From Caldithrix abyssi DSM 13497 (lineage in GTDB: Bacteria > Electryoneota > AABM5-125-24 > Hatepunaeales > Hatepunaeaceae): a stretch of 52,986 bases of DNA. Where the stretch lies: positions 1-52,986 of the forward strand of contig CAMBDS010000018.1 of NCBI GenBank assembly GCA_945865405.1, read 5' to 3'. Positions 34,198-41,120 of this stretch are shown piece by piece (positions within the stretch are counted from its first letter, which is position 1; the number at the start of each line of letters is the position of its first letter). The position numbers and the translations under genes are program-made. The notes below the pieces were generated by a model that made no database searches, was not told the origin of the DNA, and was given only the letters and a program-made list of their open reading frames with translations.

Positions 34198-34545
34198 TCA
34201 AATCAACACCACCGACATCCCTTTGTTACCCGCATCCAAGTCGGGGTCGTCATCAAGAGCAGGGCATTCGTTCAGGATCCACTCAGTAGTCGGGTCGCCG
34301 TAGCGCCAGTTTTCGCCGGTGACAAAAGCCCGGATCAAGCCTTCCTTCTGCCTCATCCGGAGTGAACTCTGAATACCCGTTCTGATCTTTCCACCCACTC
34401 CAGATGAACCGTAGCCGTGAATCAAAATGATCGCCGAAGCACCGTCTTTCCTTGCTTGTCTGAGCGCTTCTGCGAAGCGGCGACGTGCCTCATCGACGGT
34501 TGGCATGCCATCCTTCAGGTTTAAGTGAAGGATCTCGCCTCTCAC
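34198..34545 (-). CDS. Smr-domain protein
   Basis: 115 residues from GTG 34545, overlapping the tldD stop by GTGA. A stand-alone Smr domain: LHLNLKDGMPTVDEARRRF, then IILIHGYGSSGVGGKIRTGI, where the family has HGxGxGxLR, and a C-terminal FVTGENWRYGD. Small MutS-related domains nick DNA or cleave RNA in relatives; the expanded glycine loop (HGYGSSGVGGK) is longer than usual, so activity is uncertain. Confidence 0.8.
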   Translation of the reverse strand: MRGEILHLNLKDGMPTVDEARRRFAEALRQARKDGASAIILIHGYGSSGVGGKIRTGIQSSLRMRQKEGLIRAFVTGENWRYGDPTTEWILNECPALDDDPDLDAGNKGMSVVLI

Positions 34546-35990
34546 GAGTTCCCCACCCCCACCGTCACGTCCCTGAATCGTGCCGGAGCCGCCCCATGGC
34601 TCATTTCTGCCGTCTGCCCCGGTTGCCCCTTCCCGCAGTTATTGACGCCCCACAGCACCCAGCTTTTCTCGTTGGCGATCCCGTCGCAGCTCCCCCAGAA
34701 CTTCGGTGTGATCCCTTGGTAATTGGCGTTCTTGTAGAGCTTCCCCTTCTTCCCGCCTTTGATCTCCCACGCCGCTTCGACGCCAAACTGGAAGTTGAGC
34801 CGCCACTGGTCAATCGACCACGAGCGGTTCGTCTCGAGCCAGACCCCGCCCTCGGTATCGGCAAGTAGGTCATCCAACTCGTATGCCCCCGGCATCAGCG
34901 AAAGGTTGGTGATGCGAATGATCGGGATATTGACCCAGCCGTCGGCGCGACTGTTTCCCACCGACCGCTCCGCGCCAATTGTGTGAGCCAACTCGCGATT
35001 GAACTGATAGTTAACGAACATCCCGTTCTTCACGACGTGCCACCGCTGCGCCCTGACGGCGTCGTCGTCCCAGCCGAAGGTTGCCAAGCCTCCCGGCACG
35101 GTCGAGTCGCAGACGAGGTTCACGAGGTCGGAGCCGTAACGGTATTCCTTCATCTTGTCGGTTGTCGCGAAGCTCATCCCGGCGTAGTTCGCCTCCATGC
35201 CGAGCACACGATCAAGCTCAGTGGCGTGTCCGACCGACTCGTGAATTTGCAACCCGATCTGGCTGCCGTCGATGATGACGTCGCGCTGACCTTCGGGAAG
35301 AGTCGGAGCCGTCAACAACGCCACAGCCTCGTCACGCACTCGCTCGGCGTTCTCAAGCAGATGCAATCCGCGCACCATCTCATAGCCGAGGCTCATGTAC
35401 TGCCCACGAAACGAGTTCGGGAAGCTCCGCACCTGCACTTCGCCGTTGCCGACAGCAGTCGCCGAGTACCCTGCGCCACTACGAATCAATAGCTGGTCGA
35501 TAAACGAGCCTTCCGACGTCGCCATCCATTGATGCTCTGACCTGAAGTTGAGCGTACTTTCGGCGGTTTTGATCCGCTTGTCTGAACGAAGGACTTTGTC
35601 CAGCTCATAGAGCAGCCCGAACTTCTCCTCTTTCGACACCGCGAACGGGTCTTCGGTAATCGGCGTCTGCCAGCGCTCATCGACGACTGGCTCCGGGGCG
35701 AGGCGGATGTCGAGCTTTTTCAGTTGCGCTGATGCTTTGGCGATGCGAACTGCCAGAGCCGCTACCCGGTCGATCTCAGCGGGAGTAACATCTGGCGAGC
35801 AAGCAAAGCCCCACGCTCCGTCGGCGATGACGCGGATGCCGAAGCCGATGTCCTCGGAGAGTGTCATTTCACCGACGCGACCGTTCTGCACCGACAGGAC
35901 TTCCTGTTTGGTCAGGACGATGCGGCAGTCGGCGTACGTCGCGCCGCGCACTTTCGCCGTATCGACGGCTCGTTGGGCAAGAGATTTCAT
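34542..35990 (-). CDS. tldD: TldD-family metallopeptidase
   Basis: 482 residues from ATG 35990 with AGGAA five bases upstream. The longer frame from 36038 is produced by a dispersed repeat (36003-36030), whose translation gives W-I-P-D-F-T-G-M-T. Zinc motif HESVGHATELDRVLG supplies HExxxH, and the C-terminal beta domain includes VCDSTVPGGLATFGWDDD and LYKNANYQGITPKFWGSCD. TldD normally forms a TldD/TldE heterodimer that degrades unfolded peptides or matures RiPPs; no TldE is in the window. No precursor-like peptide is adjacent. Confidence 0.9.
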   Translation of the reverse strand: MKSLAQRAVDTAKVRGATYADCRIVLTKQEVLSVQNGRVGEMTLSEDIGFGIRVIADGAWGFACSPDVTPAEIDRVAALAVRIAKASAQLKKLDIRLAPEPVVDERWQTPITEDPFAVSKEEKFGLLYELDKVLRSDKRIKTAESTLNFRSEHQWMATSEGSFIDQLLIRSGAGYSATAVGNGEVQVRSFPNSFRGQYMSLGYEMVRGLHLLENAERVRDEAVALLTAPTLPEGQRDVIIDGSQIGLQIHESVGHATELDRVLGMEANYAGMSFATTDKMKEYRYGSDLVNLVCDSTVPGGLATFGWDDDAVRAQRWHVVKNGMFVNYQFNRELAHTIGAERSVGNSRADGWVNIPIIRITNLSLMPGAYELDDLLADTEGGVWLETNRSWSIDQWRLNFQFGVEAAWEIKGGKKGKLYKNANYQGITPKFWGSCDGIANEKSWVLWGVNNCGKGQPGQTAEMSHGAAPARFRDVTVGVGNS

Positions 35991-36002
35991 TCTATTCCTT
36001 TT

Positions 36003-36030
36003 GGTCATCCCCGTGAAGTCGGGGATCCAG
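36003..36030 (-). repeat. CCCCGCGAAAGCGGGG-type repeat ahead of tldD
   Basis: Core ATCCCCGTGAAGTCGGGGAT then CCAG. Related to units at 15058-15086 and 43581-43608, with both arms altered in a compensated way at one position. Confidence 0.8.
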
Positions 36031-36097
36031 TCTTTCAAACTAAAACGCTAATTCTAATGATAAATTTCTAATTATTCAAGTAATTCATATAAGCTTG

Positions 36098-36171
36098 CGC
36101 CCCCGGCGGGATTCGAACCCGCATCCTCGGTTTGCGAGAACGGAACTTTATCCAGATTAAGCTACGGGGGC
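36098..36171 (-). tRNA. tRNA-like gene with poorly pairing anticodon arm (Arg-type body?)
   Basis: The acceptor GCCCCCG/CGGGGGC is perfect, the D-arm starts TAGCTT and contains GG, and the T-arm GCGGG-TTCGAAT-CCCGC is perfect; discriminator is G and CCA is not encoded. The anticodon arm is odd: with a 7-nt loop CTCGCAA (formal anticodon CGC) only three of five pairs form (CCGTT/ACCGA); with a 6-nt loop CTCGCA four of five form (CCGTT/AACCG). The body looks like arginine tRNA, and an Ala identity is unlikely because the 3:70 pair is C-G. It could be a decayed tRNA or a tRNA-shaped RNA with another job. Confidence 0.7.
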
Positions 36172-36178
36172 ACAAAGC

Positions 36179-36277
36179 CAAAAAAGAAAGCGGCGACAAC
36201 CAACAATCTCCTGCAGAAGACAGCCTATGGTTATCGCCGCTTAACCGAGGATTCGCTATCAGAAGCCCCGTTCTCGC
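36179..36277 (-). ncRNA. Candidate small RNA upstream of the tRNA-like gene
   Basis: About 99 nt between a consensus promoter and an intrinsic terminator, with no open frame. Its first ten nucleotides, GCGAGAACGG (36277-36268), are complementary to tRNA-like CCGTTCTCGC (36143-36134); a second block, ATCCTCGGTT (36252-36243), is complementary to AACCGAGGAT (36132-36123). These two tRNA targets are separated by one base, and together they cover the anticodon arm; in the small RNA the blocks are 15 nt apart and in permuted order. Pairing in trans, or in cis on a read-through transcript, could mask the arm. Confidence 0.6.
36180..36242 (-). terminator. Intrinsic terminator between small RNA and tRNA-like gene
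   Basis: Arms 36242-36228 (AAGCGGCGATAACCA) and 36202-36188 (TGGTTGTCGCCGCTT) form 14 pairs and one A-C mismatch, followed by TCTTTTTT toward 36180. It ends nine bases before the tRNA-like 5' end, so mature tRNA would need read-through or its own promoter. Confidence 0.8.
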
Positions 36278-36284
36278 AATAGAT

Positions 36285-36313
36285 AATATAAGCCATAGTG
36301 CCCGGTTTGTCAA
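36285..36313 (-). promoter_or_regulatory. Consensus sigma-70 promoter for the small RNA
   Basis: On the minus strand TTGACA (36313-36308), 17-bp spacer, TATATT (36290-36285). The expected first nucleotide is the G at 36277, eight bases after the -10. The -35 overlaps the last codons of the antitoxin-like gene. Confidence 0.85.
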
Positions 36314-36519
36314 GCCCCCTTGTAAGACGTGTCACGATATTTCGACCTTGACGTCCGTTTCTCCGCTTCTTCCTGACTTACAACCCTACCCTCTATTACA
36401 GCTTGTAGGGATCTTTCGATCTTACTGCGGACGTACAAGCGGTACATCAGATCGTCAAAGGTGACGCTGTCAGGTGCTTCCCTTAGAACCTCTGCGGCTG
36501 CTTCTTTGACTGAGTTCAT
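36310..36519 (-). CDS. Small antitoxin-like protein
   Basis: 69 residues from ATG 36519 (AGGA six bases upstream). The sequence NSVKEAAAEVLREAPDSVTF then DDLMYRLYVRSKIERSLQAV and a conserved-looking 'EGRVVSQEEAEKR' match the short helical proteins commonly annotated as antitoxin components (D-D/M-Y-x-L-Y-V-R-x-K-I-E pattern). No toxin gene is adjacent: the neighbours are a lipoprotein upstream and the small-RNA promoter downstream. It may be an orphan, or its partner may be lost. Confidence 0.6.
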   Translation of the reverse strand: MNSVKEAAAEVLREAPDSVTFDDLMYRLYVRSKIERSLQAVIEGRVVSQEEAEKRTSRSKYRDTSYKGA

Positions 36520-36550
36520 TGTCTTCCTTGTTAAGTACGAGGGACATCTG

Positions 36551-37423
36551 TTAAAATCTATATTCAAGCTCGCTTTGCGAGCCACCCCTATTGAATTTTA
36601 TTTTGCAAGATTTGGAGTTCTCTGGAATTGATAACATTGCCGCCTTATAGTCAAAATAATCAAAAATCCGCATTCCGTCAATCTCATAGATAATATCGTC
36701 CCAAACAAAAGGGGCTAGGCCATATATAGTATAGCCTGCATTGTCAACATTTCTTGTTTTGACACCACTAAGCCAATTCATCTCTAAGACCGCCTCGATT
36801 ACAGGAGTCTTCGACTCAAATTTTTGATCTACGCCCGGAATAGATTTTAGACATGCAACAAGAAGGTTATACGTTAAGCGATTACCATCATCGTTCAACT
36901 CACTCGAAGCAGAAGAAACCATATGAGTTTCAGTTTCACCAGTTACTCGCTTATCATTAAGAGGATTCTCAATAAACCATAACTCAACTCTTATGAATTT
37001 TTTTTCAACTTCGTACGAGGGTGTTGTCACTGTATAATCATAAGATACTGTCCCCAATTGCTTTGTTAACTGATTGCGCCACAATGTTGAGTTGCCAAAT
37101 GATTGAGAGAATGCAGGGGTGATATACGAAAGTGAATCCAAGCGATACTTAACCATCATAAAACCGTCAGCCACTTCAGGGTCTTCTACTATTCTAAGTC
37201 CAGTTTTGTTGCTCGATAGTTGAATGATCCGGGTAAGTTTTGCTTCAATCCGATAACTGTTCAATGGAATTTCTGGACCTTGCTCAGGAAGAACAAAAAT
37301 CTTCATTGAAGAACTCCAATCATAGATTGGATTGAAATCGGTGTGTCCTCTGAGTTCAACAATAGTTGAGGCACAACCAGAAAAAACCAGAATACATAAT
37401 AAATTCAATACAATAACTTTCAT
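36551..37423 (-). CDS. Lipoprotein with C-terminal PDZ-like segment, AT-rich gene
   Basis: 290 residues with a lipobox (LVFSGC, Cys17). The first part after the signal (IYDWSSSMKIFVLPEQGP) resembles DUF4136-like lipoproteins, and the end (WDDIIYEIDGMRIFDYFDYK) resembles the ligand loop and carboxy half of a PDZ domain ('GDxIxxIDGxxV'). Codon use and composition are visibly more AT-rich than those of the flanking genes, suggesting acquisition by transfer. Function unknown. Confidence 0.7.
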   Translation of the reverse strand: MKVIVLNLLCILVFSGCASTIVELRGHTDFNPIYDWSSSMKIFVLPEQGPEIPLNSYRIEAKLTRIIQLSSNKTGLRIVEDPEVADGFMMVKYRLDSLSYITPAFSQSFGNSTLWRNQLTKQLGTVSYDYTVTTPSYEVEKKFIRVELWFIENPLNDKRVTGETETHMVSSASSELNDDGNRLTYNLLVACLKSIPGVDQKFESKTPVIEAVLEMNWLSGVKTRNVDNAGYTIYGLAPFVWDDIIYEIDGMRIFDYFDYKAAMLSIPENSKSCKIKFNRGGSQSELEYRF

Positions 37424-37500
37424 CGTTACTCCTAAGAAATTTTGAATAATTGTTCCCTAACCTACAGGAACGCTGCTTTCTTTTTCGATCTCTCAACTGA

Positions 37501-37534
37501 GATAGTAGCGGGGTCAGCGGACCCCACTACTATC
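37501..37534. repeat. Palindrome GATAGTAG..., 14 pairs with one mismatch
   Basis: GATAGTAG-C-GGGGTC pairs with GACCCC-A-CTACTATC around AGCG. It lies between the TonB-receptor remnant and the lipoprotein gene, 14 bases after the remnant's stop; no T-run. Confidence 0.7.
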
Positions 37535-37548
37535 TGACGGAAATTATC

Positions 37549-37824
37549 CTACTCGCCCCGAGTGGCTCGAAGGAGGGCTTTGCTGACCCATCCCCAATTC
37601 CAACTCATGCCAGCCTTGAACCAGCGCTTCGGCATCGGGACGCCGCCGACCTCCTGATAGGTCTGGCTGAACAGGTTCGTCGCGCCGATGTACTCCTCGA
37701 AGTTACCAAACTTTCGACCCATTCGCAAGTCGGTCACCATGAACGACTTCAGCCCGACCCGCTGTTTATAACGCACATTCCAGCTTGCTCCGACCGCTAT
37801 CATTATTACTCCCCCAATTAACAT
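37549..37824 (-). pseudogene. C-terminal remnant of a TonB-dependent receptor
   Basis: A 91-codon open frame whose product matches only the last strands of an outer-membrane receptor barrel: FMVTDLRMGRKFGNFEEYIG, then ATNLFSQTYQEVGGVPMPKR and a terminal aromatic strand (WFKAGMSWNWGW). Full receptors have 600-1000 residues with plug and TonB box, none of which occurs upstream, where prfB ends 12 bases away. A 5' deletion that joined the remnant to the prfB end is the simplest reading. Confidence 0.7.
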
Positions 37825-37836
37825 TTTACAATTCCC

Positions 37837-38917
37837 CTACCCCTTCGCTTCCTGCATCAGGTAGCCTTCGATGAACTTATCGATGTCCCCGTCCAGTACC
37901 GCCTCTGTGTTCGACGTTTCGACATTGGTGCGTAAGTCCTTCACCATTTTATAGGGGTGCAGCACATAGCTCCGAATCTGCGACCCCCACCCGATCTCAG
38001 CCTTGGTCGCCTCGAGAGCATTGCGCGTCTTCGACTCTTCGTCTCGCTGCTGCTTCAGCAGTCGCGCCATAAGGAACTTCATCGCCGAGTCCTTATTGCG
38101 ATGCTGCGACCGGTCGGTCTGGCAGGTGACGACGATGTTGGTTGGAAGATGGGTGATGCGAATCGCCGAGTCGGTCTTATTGATGTGCTGGCCTCCCGCT
38201 CCTGACGCTCGAAAAGTATCGATGCGTAGGTCTGCCGGATTGATGACAATATCAGCCCCTTCTTCGGCCTCCGGGAAGACAAAAATCGAAGCAAAACTGG
38301 TATGGCGGCGGGCATTGGAGTCGAACGGACTGATCCTGACCAATCGATGGACGCCAAGCTCAGCCTTCAGGTAGCCGAAAGCGTAATCCCCCTCGACTTC
38401 GATAGAGGCACTCTTGATCCCCGCCTGCTCGCCAGGCTGGATGTCGATCACTTCGCCCTTCCATTTGCGTTGCTCGATGTACATCAGGTACATCCTCATC
38501 AGCATCGCCGCCCAGTCTGCCGATTCGGTGCCTCCGGCGCCAGCGTGGATCGTCATGATGCAGTTGCGGCGATCATCCTCTCCGCCCAACATAGTCTTGA
38601 ATTCCCAATCGGCGATCAATCGGTCGAGTCGGTTCAGTTCAGCTTCCAACTCTCTGGCGTCGCTTGAGTCGTTATCCTCGATCATCGCAGTGATCTCTTC
38701 CGCGTCTGACAGATCGCGGCTCATCTTATCATGAGAATCGACTGGTTCAGAAAGACGCGAAATCCGCTTACCCACCGCTTTAGCGCGATTTTGGTCGTCC
38801 CAAAAGTCAGATGCTTCCGTTTGCAGTCTTAAAGTTATCAGTTCTGCGCGTTTGGTCTCGACGTCAAAGTGACCTCCCGAGCCGCGTCAGCCGCTCTTTC
38901 AGTGGTGATATTTCCAT
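37837..38917 (-). CDS. prfB: Peptide chain release factor 2 with programmed +1 frameshift
   Basis: The main frame (to 38775) lacks the family's N-terminus. Reading back, a short zero-frame segment starts at ATG 38917 (M-E-I-S-P-L-K-E-R-L-T-R-L-G-R-S-L) and stops at TGA 38866-38864; slipping one base at CTT-TGA-C continues into D-V-E-T-K-R-A-E-L and on to the main frame. GGGAGG four bases before CTT is the internal Shine-Dalgarno that stimulates the shift. This gives 359 residues, a normal RF2. GGQ lies in FRASGAGGQHINKTDSA. RF2 decodes UGA and UAA, and the shift autoregulates its own level. Confidence 0.96.
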
Positions 38918-38936
38918 TTAGCTTCTTTTAATAACT

Positions 38937-38962
38937 GGGGAGGACAGACATTCTTGTCTGTC
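38937..38962 (+). repeat. Dispersed GACAGACA palindrome, copy 2
   Basis: Identical over 26 bases to the reverse complement of 1451-1476: GGGGAG then GACAGACATTCTTGTCTGTC. It sits 20 bases upstream of the prfB start. Confidence 0.88.
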
Positions 38963-39016
38963 ACGAATTCTGGATGACAGGAATTGCTTCGCGGCGTCCC
39001 TGCCCGTCTATCTTCT

Positions 39017-39057
39017 TACTTCGTACTTTTTACTTCGTACTTTTTACTTCCTACTCG
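39017..39057. repeat. Heptamer array TACTTCG/TACTTTT
   Basis: Five heptamers alternate TACTTCG, TACTTTT, TACTTCG, TACTTTT, TACTTCC, then TACTCG. The array overlaps the stop of the DUF3467 gene (39053-39051). Read with that gene: GAAGTAA/AAGTACG. Confidence 0.88.
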
Positions 39058-39371
39058 TCTTCGTGTGACTGAAACCCGATGTTTCGGTTCGTCTCATGCT
39101 TATCTATACCGGTCTTTATCTCTCCGAAACGAGCTTCATACTTCTTGATATTCTCGTCAAGCGCCTTCTCAAGCGACTTCGCGTGCTGAGGCGTCAGGAT
39201 GATCCGTGCCTGAACGACCGCTTTGGGCATTCCGGGCAGCATCCGCGTGAAGTCGATGATGATCTCAGCACCCGAGTGCGAGATCAGCGCGAGGTTGGCA
39301 TAGATACCTTGTCCGGTCTTCTCGTCGATCTGAACCTGTATCTGTTGCTGTGGTGGTTTTGTCTGTTCCAT
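39051..39371 (-). CDS. DUF3467 protein
   Basis: 106 residues beginning with a Gln/Pro segment (TKPPQQQIQVQIDEK) and then the family block YANLALISHSGAEIIIDFTR, MLPGMPKAVVQARIILTP, HAKSLEKALDENIKKYE and FGEIK. DUF3467 proteins are small cytosolic proteins of unknown role, widespread in FCB and deltaproteobacterial genomes. A heptamer array begins within its last codons. Confidence 0.88.
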   Translation of the reverse strand: MEQTKPPQQQIQVQIDEKTGQGIYANLALISHSGAEIIIDFTRMLPGMPKAVVQARIILTPQHAKSLEKALDENIKKYEARFGEIKTGIDKHETNRNIGFQSHEDE

Positions 39372-39454
39372 TTCTTCTCCGTAGTGCCACCATCAAGGCG
39401 GCAGGTTTCGCCAGCATAACTCTGGCAGTAATCGCTTTCCTAAAATTCTTTAAG

Positions 39455-41065
39455 CTACCTAAGTTCCCTCACCCGTCCCGCCTGCTTCCAGCCCGAGACT
39501 TTCCCCTCCCGGCTTTCAACCACTTCCCGGTTAAGCGAAACAACGCTTGCCTTACCAGATTTCTTCACGGTTTCGAGGTCTGCAATTGCCACCGCCAAAG
39601 CCGCCGCTACGATCTCTTCCATCGAAGGAGGAGCCAGTAGTTCCGGTCGAAATTCCCGGTCAATAAAACTCGTATCGTATTCCCCCCGTACAAATTGCGG
39701 CTGATCCATCACCCAGCGGCAGAACGGAATCGTCGTCACAAATCCCGATATCCGGTACTCGTCGAGAGCGCGTTTCATCCGAACAATTGCCGCCGCCCGG
39801 TCTGCCCCCCAGACAATCAGCTTCGCCACAAGCGGGTCGTAATAGACCCCCACCTCGTCCCCCACATTCACCCCCGAATCAACCCGCACCCAAGGCCCAT
39901 CAGGCCTCACCAGCGTCCTGATTTTCCCCGCGTCCGGCAGGAAATTCTGGAACGGGTTCTCGGCGCTGATCCGGCATTCAATGGAGTGCCCGGACTGCGA
40001 AAGATCTTCCTGCTTGAACGGCAGCGGCTCGCCCATAGCCACCCAAAGCTGCAACTGCGCCAGGTCAATTCCCGTCACCATTTCTGTGACCGGATGCTCA
40101 ACTTGCAATCTTGTGTTCATCTCAAGAAAGTAAAACTCGCCCGTCTCGTCGTTGAACAGGAACTCGACCGTCCCGGCATTGACGTACCCGCAAGCCATTC
40201 CCGCCATCACCGCCGCCAGCCCCATCGCCTCACGAATCTCCGGTCGGCTGGCGAGTGCAGGCGAAGGCGATTCCTCGATCACCTTCTGATGACGTCGCTG
40301 GATCGAACACTCCCGCTCGAAAAAGTGAATGACATTACCGTAATGATCGCCCATGATCTGCACTTCGACATGGCGGGGGTTATCGACCAGCTTCTCAAGA
40401 TATACCTCCCCATCACCGAAAGATGACAAAGCCTCCCGCGAGGCGGATTCAAACGCTCCCGCCATCTCTGCAGTTTGTCGGACGACCCGCATCCCTTTGC
40501 CGCCTCCCCCCATTGCCGCTTTCAGCATCACCGGGTAGCCGATCCTCGCCGCAGATTCAAGCGCCGCCTGCGCATCAGCAAGTGCCGTTCGGTCACCGGG
40601 TACAACCGGAACTCCCGCGTCCATCATGACTCGTCGTGCGGCAGTCTTTGACCCCATCGCCCGCATGGAACTCCCCGATGGCCCGATGAAAGCCAGACCC
40701 GCCTCTTCGACAGCATCAGCAAAGTCACCGTTTTCAGCTAAAAATCCGTATCCCGGGTGGATAGCGTCAGCGCCACAAGCAATTGCAGTTTCGATGATGA
40801 CGTCGCCTCGCAGGTAACTCTCTCTTGCCGGAGCCGTGCCGATCCGGTAGGCTTCATCTGCCATCTGGACGTGCAAAGCCCCCCGGTCGGCGTCGGAATA
40901 GACGGCGACAGGCGAGATCCCCATCTCCCGACAGGCCCTAATCACCCGCACGGCGATCTCGCCACGGTTGGCGATCAACACCTTACCAATCGACCTTCGC
41001 GGGTCTTTCTTCTTGTTAAATAGACTCAAAGTACTCTTATGATTAGCAACATTCAAAACGAGCAT
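39455..41065 (-). CDS. accC: Biotin carboxylase subunit of an acyl-CoA/acetyl-CoA carboxylase
   Basis: The biotin carboxylase fold is complete: KVLIANRGEIAVRVIRACRE, HPGYGFLAENGDFADA, ATP-grasp MLKAAMGGGGKGMRVV, catalytic ECSIQRRHQKVIEESPSP and EMNTRLQVEHPVTEMVTGID. ATP-dependent carboxylation of biotin on a partner protein follows. The C-terminal ~50 residues are a unique basic tail, and no BCCP domain is present. Start uncertain: ATG 41065 lies inside a palindrome; TTG 41029 or GTG 40981 would place the start close to KVLIANRG. No carboxyltransferase gene is nearby. Confidence 0.93.
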   Translation of the reverse strand: MLVLNVANHKSTLSLFNKKKDPRRSIGKVLIANRGEIAVRVIRACREMGISPVAVYSDADRGALHVQMADEAYRIGTAPARESYLRGDVIIETAIACGADAIHPGYGFLAENGDFADAVEEAGLAFIGPSGSSMRAMGSKTAARRVMMDAGVPVVPGDRTALADAQAALESAARIGYPVMLKAAMGGGGKGMRVVRQTAEMAGAFESASREALSSFGDGEVYLEKLVDNPRHVEVQIMGDHYGNVIHFFERECSIQRRHQKVIEESPSPALASRPEIREAMGLAAVMAGMACGYVNAGTVEFLFNDETGEFYFLEMNTRLQVEHPVTEMVTGIDLAQLQLWVAMGEPLPFKQEDLSQSGHSIECRISAENPFQNFLPDAGKIRTLVRPDGPWVRVDSGVNVGDEVGVYYDPLVAKLIVWGADRAAAIVRMKRALDEYRISGFVTTIPFCRWVMDQPQFVRGEYDTSFIDREFRPELLAPPSMEEIVAAALAVAIADLETVKKSGKASVVSLNREVVESREGKVSGWKQAGRVRELR

Positions 41066-41091
41066 CGGCGGCGGGGATTCCGCCGCCGATG
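41063..41091. repeat. Palindrome with 12-bp arms overlapping the accC ATG
   Basis: CATCGGCGGCGG (41063-41074), loop GGATT, CCGCCGCCGATG (41080-41091). The leftward ATG of accC at 41065 is part of one arm, which makes that start doubtful. Confidence 0.85.
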
Positions 41092-41120
41092 GAGATCAAT
41101 CCCCTAACGGTCATTCAAAT

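Noticed and set aside
34983-35492. 169-aa open frame on the plus strand
   Set aside because: Antisense to tldD; no family features.
36123-36281. Attachment-site duplication of an integrated element
   Set aside because: The anticodon-arm copies are inverted and permuted, not a direct repeat, and no integrase is in the window.
39695-40426. 243-aa open frame on the plus strand
   Set aside because: Antisense shadow of the biotin carboxylase; Arg/His/Pro-rich composition typical of shadow frames.
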